Shown: one piece after another, positions 1-6,554 of the stretch | Layout: each line of letters starts with the position of its first letter | How positions within the stretch are numbered: position 1 is the first letter of the stretch | Assembly (NCBI RefSeq): GCF_010550245.1 | Contig: NZ_JAAGLU010000007.1 | Span: forward strand, 248,001-312,000 | Direction of reading: 5' to 3' | Source of the DNA: Streptomyces sp. SID12501 | GTDB lineage: Bacteria > Actinomycetota > Actinomycetes > Streptomycetales > Streptomycetaceae | DNA: 64,000 bases | Translations under genes and position numbers: made by a program | Notes under the pieces: generated by a model | Database searches by the model: none | Told to the model about the DNA's origin: nothing | Seen by the model: the letters and a program-made list of their open reading frames with translations, nothing else

Positions 1-1
1 C

Positions 2-442
2 CTCTCCGACTCGTGGCTGATCCTGCTCTCCGCGATGGGCCTGACCCTGTGGAAGGGCCTTGGCTGGTACATGGTCTTCTACCTGGCCGCCCTCGGGAAC
101 GTGCCCAAGGAACTGCACGAGGCCGCGCAGATGGACGGCGCCGGCGCGGTCCGCCGCTTCTGGAACATCACGATCCCCGGCGTCCGGACGGCCATGATGC
201 TCGTCGGCACCCTCACCGGCATCGGCTCCCTGCGGGTCTTCACCGAGATCTACATGCTCGGCAGCTCCACCGGCGGCCCCGGCGGCGCCGACCGCACCCT
301 GCCGTTCTACATCCGGGACGTCGGCCTGGACCCGATCACCGGCAACGCCGGCTACGGCTCGGCCGTCAGCGTCGCCCTGTTCGCACTCACCCTGGGCCTG
401 ACCCTGCTGGCGCAGCGCCTGACCAAGGAGGACGAGTCATGA
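2..442 (+). CDS. Sugar ABC transporter permease, 5' end cut by window edge
   Basis: This is the C-terminal part of a MalF/UgpA-type (CUT1 family) carbohydrate ABC permease in the cytoplasmic membrane. The reading frame is open from the first base of the window, so the true start lies upstream. The cytoplasmic EAA loop that docks on the ATPase is visible (ELHEAAQMDGAGAVRRFWNI), followed by membrane helices. The stop overlaps the start of the next permease by four bases (ATGA), showing translational coupling. The substrate-binding protein is presumably upstream and out of view. The substrate cannot be told from this fragment. Confidence 0.9.
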   Translation, partial: LSDSWLILLSAMGLTLWKGLGWYMVFYLAALGNVPKELHEAAQMDGAGAVRRFWNITIPGVRTAMMLVGTLTGIGSLRVFTEIYMLGSSTGGPGGADRTLPFYIRDVGLDPITGNAGYGSAVSVALFALTLGLTLLAQRLTKEDES

Positions 443-1323
443 CGACGACCGTCGTCGAGACCAAGGGCCGTCGCCTGATGCCGCGTTGGCGTGACTACGG
501 CCGCCCGCGCGAGCTGGCCGTCCGTTATCTGTTCCTCCTCCTGGTGCTCGGCCTCACCGTGGGCCCGCTGCTGTGGCAGCTGCTGGCCTCCCTGAAGGGC
601 ACGAGCGAGGACGTCTTCGGCGCGAACGCCACCCTGCTGCCGCACGACCCGACCCTGCGCGCGTACCGGACGGTCTTCGACCAGGTGCCGGTGTGGTCGT
701 ACATCAAGAACAGCCTGATCGTGGTCGCCCTGTCGGTCACCAGCCAGCTGGTCTTCTCCACGACGGCCGGCTACATGCTCTCCAAGCCCTCCTGGAAGGG
801 CCGCAGGGCGGTCTGGGTGGTGCTGATCGCCTCGATGATGTTCCCCTTCGAGTCGATCATGGTCTCGCTGTTCATCAGCATCCGCGACCTGGGCCTGGTC
901 GACAGCCTGGCCGGCGTGTGGCTGCCGGGCTTCGTCGGCGCCATCAACGTGATGCTGATGCGCGGCGCGTTCCTCGCGGTCCCGCGCGAGATCGAGGACT
1001 CGGCGATGCTGGACGGCGCGAACGAGTGGCAACGCTTCAAGTACCTGTATCTGCCGTCCGCGTGGGGCGCGATCATGGTGGTCGTCATCAACACCTTCAT
1101 CAGCGCCTGGGACGACTTCCTGTGGCCGCTGATCGTGCTGCGCTCCGAGAGCAACATGACGCTCACACTGGGGCTTTCACGCCTGCAGAGCTCGTCGTTC
1201 GGCTACGACCAGCGGATGGTCATGGCCGGTTCGGTGATCTCCGTGGTCCCGGTGCTGGTGCTGTTCGTGATCACGCAGCGGTGGTTCTACCGGGGGGTGG
1301 CTTCGGGGGCCGTGAAGCTGTGA
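439..1323 (+). CDS. Sugar ABC transporter permease (MalG-type)
   Basis: This 294-residue protein is the second inner-membrane permease of a CUT1 carbohydrate importer and would form a heterodimer with the preceding permease. An N-terminal membrane helix begins near residue 28 and about five more follow. The EAA motif is visible (REIEDSAMLDGANEWQRFKY). The length fits the MalG family (about 280-300). The ATG overlaps the upstream stop. No ATPase gene follows; in Streptomyces such importers usually share the MsiK ATPase encoded elsewhere. Sugar specificity is not deducible. Glycosidase genes lie 5 kb away but are not in the same operon. Confidence 0.93.
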   Translation: MTTTVVETKGRRLMPRWRDYGRPRELAVRYLFLLLVLGLTVGPLLWQLLASLKGTSEDVFGANATLLPHDPTLRAYRTVFDQVPVWSYIKNSLIVVALSVTSQLVFSTTAGYMLSKPSWKGRRAVWVVLIASMMFPFESIMVSLFISIRDLGLVDSLAGVWLPGFVGAINVMLMRGAFLAVPREIEDSAMLDGANEWQRFKYLYLPSAWGAIMVVVINTFISAWDDFLWPLIVLRSESNMTLTLGLSRLQSSSFGYDQRMVMAGSVISVVPVLVLFVITQRWFYRGVASGAVKL

Positions 1324-1461
1324 AGTTGTGAGGCTTTGAGGACGAGGGGCGGGTGGGGAGACATCGTGTGCCTCGATGTCCGCCGGCCTTGTGACACCCC
1401 TGTGGCCGGAACTATGGCCTCCATCACAGGCGCCGGGTTCACACCCTGATCAGATGGCCGG

Positions 1462-2457
1462 ATGCGTAGACGCGCCCCCCTCCGCCGCCCGGCTCTCGCC
1501 AGGACCGCCCCCTTCCTGTCGGCCCTCGCCGCGACCGCTCTGCTGCTCACGGCCTGCGGGACGGAACACGCGGGCACCGGGAACACCGGCGCCGGCACGG
1601 CCGAATCGCCGTCCCCTGTGCAGGTCGACGATCCGGGCAAGGACGGCGTACGGATCACCTCCCTGACCCTCCCGTCGACCTCGCCCCCGACCTCACCCTC
1701 GCCCCCGACCTCTCCCTCGCCCACCCGCAGCTACTCCGTCTCCGCCGACAGCCTCGACCCCGGCGCGGACTCGGGGATCATGGCCACCTACGAGGTCACC
1801 AACAAGGGCACCGAGACCCTGACCTACTGGGTCGTCTTCACCTTCATGAGCGGTGACGGCGCGGCCGTGGCCGCCCAGTCCGCGACCGTGCGCGACGTCG
1901 GCCCCGGGAAGACCGTGCGGGGCAGGGTCCAGGTCGGGGAACTGCCGCCCGCCGCGCCAAGGGTGACGCAGGCCAAGGTGCTCGAAGTGACCAAGGTGCC
2001 CGCGAGTGAGGCGCCGGCCGACCCGGGCACGTGTCCCGCCTCCGGGATCCGGGTCAGCGCGGACAAGGGCGACGCGGCCATGGGACTGCGCGTCGTGGGC
2101 CTGCATCTCGACAACTGCGGCACGCGCGACTACACCGTCGAGGGCTACCCGCTGCTGGAACTCCTGGACAGCGATCTCAAGCCCGTCGACGGCATCAAGA
2201 TCCTCGACGGCAGCAACGAGATCAGCACCGGCGCCGGGCCCGACAACCAGCCCCGTCCCGTCACACTCAGCCCCGGCGAGTCGGCGATCGCCAGCCTGGT
2301 CTGGCGCAACACCACCGAGTCCGGCACGCCGGTGAACGCGCCCTATGTACGAGTCCGGGCGAAGGCCGGCGCCGACCCGGTGACGGTGACGCCGCACCTC
2401 GACCTCGGAACCACCGGAAAACTCGGGGTCAGACCGTGGGAAAAGGCGGAGCGCTAG
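1462..2457 (+). CDS. Secreted lipoprotein with DUF4232 domain
   Basis: This 331-residue protein has an Arg-rich N-terminus, a hydrophobic stretch and a lipobox (LLLTAC, cysteine about residue 32), so it should be a lipoprotein anchored outside the membrane. A Ser/Thr/Pro-rich linker with a short repeat (SPPTSPSPPTSPSP) follows. The middle looks like a beta-sandwich, and the C-terminal 130 residues match DUF4232 in style, starting CPASGIRV with a second cysteine in LDNCGTRDY. DUF4232 function is unknown. The gene stands alone between the permeases and a noncoding stretch. Confidence 0.85.
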   Translation: MRRRAPLRRPALARTAPFLSALAATALLLTACGTEHAGTGNTGAGTAESPSPVQVDDPGKDGVRITSLTLPSTSPPTSPSPPTSPSPTRSYSVSADSLDPGADSGIMATYEVTNKGTETLTYWVVFTFMSGDGAAVAAQSATVRDVGPGKTVRGRVQVGELPPAAPRVTQAKVLEVTKVPASEAPADPGTCPASGIRVSADKGDAAMGLRVVGLHLDNCGTRDYTVEGYPLLELLDSDLKPVDGIKILDGSNEISTGAGPDNQPRPVTLSPGESAIASLVWRNTTESGTPVNAPYVRVRAKAGADPVTVTPHLDLGTTGKLGVRPWEKAER

Positions 2458-2792
2458 GTGGTCTGTCTCGGAAGATCGTGAACCGGTGAGGTGGATCTCG
2501 GCTCTGGATCATGAAGCGGGCACCGGTCCACGGAGGGGATTCCCCCGCCGGGACCAGGGCGTAAGGCGTGCGTGAGGCAGCGCAACCCGCCCGGCGTCTC
2601 ATGGGGTTCAGCCGGCTCGACTGCGGCCCACCGCGAGCCCGAAGACCCACGGTCCGGCTGATGCTCCTCTGGATCGTCAAGCGGCCTTGTGTGCCTGATC
2701 AACCTCCGAGCGCCGCTGGATACTTGTCAACATCGTGTCGCCGGTCGCCGGTCGTGGGCGACAATGCCCGCACGGAAGCCGGGGGAGGCAGC
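2458..2792. other. Intergenic stretch without a convincing gene
   Basis: This 335-base stretch has short overlapping open frames on both strands, but none shows family features or good codon bias. It may be a relic of lost DNA. A promoter for the next small gene should lie at its right end. No transposase motif could be recognised. Confidence 0.4.
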
Positions 2793-3092
2793 ATGGATCG
2801 AAATGCCGCGAAGGTGTGGTGGCTGGGGCTCGCTCGCTGGGTGGCTATCGCCTTGCTGGCGTCGGTCGTCCTCTCCATGCTGGCCTCGGTCACTCTCCTG
2901 GGCCTGCCTCACGCCTGGGACACGGCAACGTCCTGGACCGACATCAAAAGGCGCACGTCATGGCTCGTCCATGTCCTTGTCCCGGTCGGCGTCGCCACAC
3001 ATCTGCTGATCCGCTTCCGTCACCGCATACGACTGACCATGCACGAAGGCGACCGACCCGGATCCTCAGAGAAGGGCGGTCGGCACCGTTGA
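2793..3092 (+). CDS. Small membrane protein, unknown function
   Basis: This is a 99-residue protein. The ATG is preceded by a very good ribosome binding site (GGGGGAGG, 2781-2788), which decides the start against longer upstream frames. Two hydrophobic segments are visible (about residues 16-38 and 52-70), joined by a short polar loop (DTATSWTDIKRRTS), with a basic, His/Arg-rich cytoplasmic tail. It resembles no family I can name. It precedes the methyltransferase in the same direction by 58 bases. Confidence 0.65.
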   Translation: MDRNAAKVWWLGLARWVAIALLASVVLSMLASVTLLGLPHAWDTATSWTDIKRRTSWLVHVLVPVGVATHLLIRFRHRIRLTMHEGDRPGSSEKGGRHR

Positions 3093-3150
3093 CCGCGCGG
3101 ACGGCCGACTGGGGGGCGCCGTGACCGGCCCCCTCGCCTAGAGTCCCCGC

Positions 3151-3816
3151 GTGACCCACGGCCTCTCCCCCTCCCACCTCACCGCCATCCGCGACTCGTA
3201 CGACACCGTCGCCGCCGACTACGCCCGACTGGTCAAGGAACCGGCGGAGTTGGACCCGTTGTCGCGCGCGATGCTGGCCGCTTTCGCCGAAGCCCTGCGA
3301 GTGGCCGCCGCCGGCCCGGTCGCGGACCTGGGATGCGGACCCGGCAAGGTGACCGCGCACCTGGCAGCCCTGGGCGTGCCCGCGTTCGGCGTCGACCTGT
3401 CCCCGAAGATGATCGAACTGGCCCACCGGGCCCACCCCCACCTGAGCTTCGCCGTGGGCTCGATGACCGCTCTCCCACTTCCGGGCAACGGACTCGGTGG
3501 CATCCTCGCCTACTACTCCACCCACCACACACCACCCGAGCAACTACCCGTCATGTACGCCGAGTTCCACCGCGCTCTCGCACCCGGCGGCCTCCTGATG
3601 CTGGCCGGCTACGTGGGAGACGACGAGTATCTGCGTCTGCGTCCGACCCAGGGGCACGGCGGCCATCCGGTGTCCTACGAGTCCCATCTGCTGCCGGTGG
3701 AGCGGATCGCCGAGTTGCTGGACCGGGCCGGACTCGTGATCACGGCGCGACTTGTCCAGGAGCCCGACGAGGGCGCCCGGAGGAGAGTCGCCACCTTCCT
3801 GGCCCGGAAACCTTGA
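3151..3816 (+). CDS. Class I SAM-dependent methyltransferase
   Basis: This 221-residue protein has a GTG start. The Rossmann-type SAM-binding motif I is plain (VADLGCGPGKVTAHL, about residues 57-71), followed by the acidic end of strand 2 (FGVDLSPKMIELA) and a motif II/III region (FHRALAPGGLLMLAGY). It belongs to the Methyltransf_11/25 group; the substrate is unknown. The C-terminal 37 residues (from ERIAELL onward) recur in a decayed copy at 5708-5857, about 1.9 kb downstream, so part of this locus was once duplicated. Confidence 0.88.
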   Translation: MTHGLSPSHLTAIRDSYDTVAADYARLVKEPAELDPLSRAMLAAFAEALRVAAAGPVADLGCGPGKVTAHLAALGVPAFGVDLSPKMIELAHRAHPHLSFAVGSMTALPLPGNGLGGILAYYSTHHTPPEQLPVMYAEFHRALAPGGLLMLAGYVGDDEYLRLRPTQGHGGHPVSYESHLLPVERIAELLDRAGLVITARLVQEPDEGARRRVATFLARKP

Positions 3817-4041
3817 AATCGAGCTGGATCGCGAGCCGGCCGAACTCCGGTGGGGCCGTGTATCGGTAGTACGTCGCCCCCGGCACGAGCGGCCCGCCGT
3901 CACGCCCTGGACGGGCACGCCGTAGACGGGCACGTCTCAGCGGAACAGGTCTGGGTCAGGGCCTTCCTGTGGGCAGAGCGCTGCCCGTATGCGGTAAACT
4001 GGATCTTGAGCTGGTCGCCGCAACTCGGGGTGGCTGGTTGT

Positions 4042-4111
4042 GCGTTGGTGGTCCAAGGAAAGACGCCCCGCTTCCTGCGGGGAAATGCAGGTGCAAGGCC
4101 TGCCCGGCGCT
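4042..4111 (+). tRNA. tRNA-Gly(UCC)-like gene with atypical T loop
   Basis: A 70-nt cloverleaf can be drawn by eye. The acceptor stem is 4042-4048 with 4104-4110 (7 pairs, two G-U). U8 is present. The D arm is 4051-4064 with G18G19. The anticodon arm is 4066-4082 (CCCCG / CGGGG) with loop CTTCCTG giving anticodon UCC. The variable loop is AAAT, the T arm is 4087-4103, and the discriminator is U73. G1-C72, C2-G71, G3-C70, C35, C36 and U73 are the known bacterial glycyl-tRNA identity elements. Odd points: the T loop reads G-U-G-C instead of G-U-U-C, base 37 is a pyrimidine, and C32 can pair with G38. CCA is not encoded. A strong hairpin follows 6 nt after the end. It could be a specialised or decaying tRNA. 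Confidence 0.72.
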
Positions 4112-4117
4112 CGATCA

Positions 4118-4148
4118 CGGGGCCCGTCCGTACACCGGACGGGCCCCG
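4118..4148 (+). terminator. Hairpin terminator after the tRNA
   Basis: Perfect 13-bp inverted repeat (4118-4130 with 4136-4148) and a 5-nt loop (TACAC), GC-rich, starting 6 nt after the tRNA. There is no long T run, as is usual in Streptomyces. Confidence 0.8.
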
Positions 4149-4306
4149 TTCGTTGTCCGGCGTCAGAACCCGGACGGCTGCGGCCGCGATCCCACTGCTA
4201 CGGCGTGCGGCGCGCCCATGGGTTTGGCACCGTGAAGGTCAGCCCGGCCCGCCACGGGCCGCTTCCCGGACTGGGGTTCGCACAGTTCTCGCTCCGAGCT
4301 CTGCTG

Positions 4307-5239
4307 TCACTTCTGGAAGAGCGCAGTGCCGGACAGCGCGAGCCACACCACCAGCGCCACCACCCCCACCACGAGTGCCGGCCAGCGTGCCGCCTTCGTC
4401 GCCTTCGCCGTGAACTCCAGCACCTGGTAGATCCCGGTGGGGACGAGCAGAGCGACCGTGACGGGCAGCAGCACCGCGAGACTCACCCCCACAACCGCGC
4501 CGGCGATCCGGAAGCGCCCCCAGAACAGCGCCAGCACGAGCGGGATCACGATCGCGCCCGCCAACCCTCCGACGACCTCGACGAACCACGGCCGGTCTCC
4601 CATCCAGGGCAGCTTCGGGATGTTCGCGTCGCACAGGTCGAACAGGTCGATGAACGCGTAGATGCCGAGCGCCAAGACCAGCGAGAGCGTCACGCCCACA
4701 GCCAGGCGGTAGTACCACTTGCGCCGATTCGACCAGCCCGTTCCCTTGCCGTTGAGCATCGTCACCATCGCCACGGCCGACCAGATCAGCCACCGCCGGA
4801 TCAGTTTGGTGCCGGCGTGCCCCATCGCGTCGCGCAATACGCGGTCGGCCTGCTCACGTGTTACGACGTGGTTGTCGGTCGAGGTGTACGTCGGGTCCCC
4901 TGGCGGGTGGACCAGTCCGTCGTGCAGCAACGCCGCCGGGAGGTGCTCCCCGGTCTTCGGCACGAGCCAGGTGAAGAGCGTGGGCACCGAAGTCAGGTCG
5001 CTGCAGAAAGTGCGGGTCCTCCGGGGCACCAGGAGCTCGCCGAGGTGCTCGTCGTTGTAGGCGATGCGGCGCAGCATCTTGAATTCTTCGCAGCCGTTCT
5101 CGGTGGTCCGAACCAGCTCGATCCGGGGAGGACAGGCAGGGTCGGGCGGTACTCCCGGCTGTCCCTCATCAGCGTCGACGCCACCGTCGTAGAACCGAGC
5201 GGCATCCGGGGCAATCGGCTGCTCGGCATCCTGGATCAT
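4307..5239 (-). CDS. DUF1353 domain membrane protein
   Basis: This 310-residue protein has an N-terminal DUF1353 region at about residues 40-120, recognisable by RTFCSDLTSVPTLFTWLVPK and the LPAALLHDGLV segment, often found in phage-related proteins of unknown activity. A linker and several membrane helices follow (about residues 160-305, at least four), an unusual addition. The ATG at 5239 overlaps the stop of a 30-codon upstream ORF by four bases (ATGA), so that start is preferred over a GTG 36 bases further upstream. The role is unknown. Confidence 0.75.
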   Translation of the reverse strand: MIQDAEQPIAPDAARFYDGGVDADEGQPGVPPDPACPPRIELVRTTENGCEEFKMLRRIAYNDEHLGELLVPRRTRTFCSDLTSVPTLFTWLVPKTGEHLPAALLHDGLVHPPGDPTYTSTDNHVVTREQADRVLRDAMGHAGTKLIRRWLIWSAVAMVTMLNGKGTGWSNRRKWYYRLAVGVTLSLVLALGIYAFIDLFDLCDANIPKLPWMGDRPWFVEVVGGLAGAIVIPLVLALFWGRFRIAGAVVGVSLAVLLPVTVALLVPTGIYQVLEFTAKATKAARWPALVVGVVALVVWLALSGTALFQK

Positions 5240-5328
5240 CGCGCGGCCCTGTAGGCCCAGGTCCACCTGTTGCACCGGTCGGGCACCGGTAGGCCGTCGG
5301 TCACCAAGAAGCCGTCGGACGCTGACAT
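5236..5328 (-). CDS. Small 30-residue ORF coupled to the DUF1353 gene
   Basis: An ATG at 5328 has a strong ribosome binding site (AGGGAGGT just upstream on the minus strand). The 30-codon frame starts MSASDGFLVTDGLPVP, ends in a basic Arg-rich tail, and its TGA overlaps the ATG of the DUF1353 gene. It may be a leader peptide or coupling ORF, or the remnant of the original N-terminus of the DUF1353 protein after a frameshift. I recognise no family. Confidence 0.5.
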   Translation of the reverse strand: MSASDGFLVTDGLPVPDRCNRWTWAYRAAR

Positions 5329-5707
5329 GCGTACCTCCCTCTCGACCACGGGTTCACACTCCTTCTCTTCCAGCGGTCACCCGGCACCCTCGGCGCCGCT
5401 GTCCGGCCTCCTGGCGAGTTGTCCAGGGCGACGGCTGTCGCTGTTCGGAGATCACGACCGTGGTGCAGCTCTTGCGCGGCCCCGGCTGCGCGCGGGTGGC
5501 ATCGAGTCGGCCACCCGTCGCGAGCGAGGTGAAAGCCAAAGCTGGTCGCGGTCCACTGACCGATACCGTGCCGCGGCGGCGGTGGGCGGGCGACACGCGG
5601 CACCCGTGCCTGTTGACACCCATATGCACCTTCCCGCCTGCGCGGTTGCCTTGCAAGGGAATCAGCTCGGCCGTACGGCGAAGCTGATGCCGATGCCGCG
5701 CACGACC
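5329..5707. other. Stretch without a recognisable gene
   Basis: This region lies between the start of the minus-strand DUF1353 unit and a decayed methyltransferase fragment. Open frames exist on both strands but none carries family motifs. It probably includes the promoter of the DUF1353 unit near 5340-5400 and degraded sequence. Confidence 0.4.
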
Positions 5708-5857
5708 GAGCGGATCGCCGAGTCGCTGAAGCGGGCCGGACTCGTGATCACCGCGCGGTTGGTGCGGGAACCCGGCGAAGGGGCCGGGCGAACCGTCGCC
5801 ACCTTCCTGGCACGCTCCGGCCGGAATTCGTTTCGTTCCTCGCGGCGGGCGCCCTAG
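5708..5857 (+). pseudogene. Methyltransferase C-terminal fragment (decayed duplicate)
   Basis: The translation from 5708 reads ERIAESLKRAGLVITARLVR, then a segment ending VATFLAR. This is a close match to the last 37 residues of the methyltransferase at 3151-3816 (ERIAELLDRAGLVITARLVQ and VATFLARKP). No SAM-binding part precedes it, and the frame runs on into unrelated residues. It is therefore a 3' fragment of a duplicated or recombined paralogue, ending just before the chloramphenicol-phosphotransferase-like gene. Confidence 0.75.
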
Positions 5858-5866
5858 TGTGAGGCG

Positions 5867-6475
5867 GTGGCGATTCCGGTTCGGGCTCAGTTTCAGGTTC
5901 AGACTCAAGTGCAGATGGTCATTCTCAACGGTGGTTCCAGCTCCGGGAAGTCCGAGATCGTACGGTGTCTGCAGGCCGAACTGCCGGAGCCGTGGCTGGC
6001 GTTCGGGTGCGACTCGTTCGTCGACGCCCTGCCCGCGAGGATGCGGGAGTCGGACGCGGGGATCGCGATCACGACGAACGGCGAAGTGAGCATCGGGGCG
6101 GACTTCCTGGCGCTGGAGGCGGCCTGGCGGGAAGGTGTCGTGGCGATGGTCCGGGCGGGCGCCCGAGTCGTCATCGACGACGTCTTCCTCGGCGGAGCGG
6201 CGTCCCAGCAGCGGTGGCGCAAGGCTCTCGGCGAAGGGGGTGCACTGGGCGAACCCGCTGTGCTGTGGGTCGGCGTCCGGTGCGAGACCGCCGTAGCCGC
6301 GCGCCGCGAGGTCGCCCGGGGAGACCGGGCCCTGGGGATGGCCGCCGCGCAGGCGGCCGTCGTCCACGAGGGCGTCGTCTACGACCTGGAGGTCGACACG
6401 TCGCGCACCGAGTCCCTGGCGTGCGCGCGAACCATCGCGGCCCGCCTCCACGACGACGAGGCCCGGATCGGCTGA
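5867..6475 (+). CDS. Chloramphenicol 3-O-phosphotransferase-like kinase
   Basis: This 202-residue P-loop kinase is strongly like the chloramphenicol phosphotransferase of S. venezuelae, which transfers the ATP gamma-phosphate to the drug's primary hydroxyl. It shows the Walker A motif NGGSSSGKS (about residues 21-29), then [19 protein letters not shown], in which D49 aligns with the catalytic aspartate, and [12 protein letters not shown] and VLWVGVRC. No chloramphenicol biosynthesis genes are nearby, so this is probably an orphan resistance or detoxifying kinase; the true substrate is unproven. The GTG at 5867 gives an extra Gln/Val-rich 16-residue extension. An ATG at 5915 fits the family length better but has a weak ribosome binding site. 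Confidence 0.88.
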   Translation: MAIPVRAQFQVQTQVQMVILNGGSSSGKSEIVRCLQAELPEPWLAFGCDSFVDALPARMRESDAGIAITTNGEVSIGADFLALEAAWREGVVAMVRAGARVVIDDVFLGGAASQQRWRKALGEGGALGEPAVLWVGVRCETAVAARREVARGDRALGMAAAQAAVVHEGVVYDLEVDTSRTESLACARTIAARLHDDEARIG

Positions 6476-6554
6476 TCGGGCACCCCCACCATCTCCCTCA
6501 GTCCGTCGCCTTCACGACGGTGTCCAGCACCGACCGAGGTCGAGGACATGACGA

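Noticed and set aside
2458..2792. Transposase remnant
   Set aside because: Short frames looked vaguely repetitive but no DDE, IS110 or HTH motif and no terminal repeats were found.
4040..5254. 404-codon plus-strand open frame
   Set aside because: It would run through the tRNA and its terminator, and is antisense to the DUF1353 gene; no motif seen.
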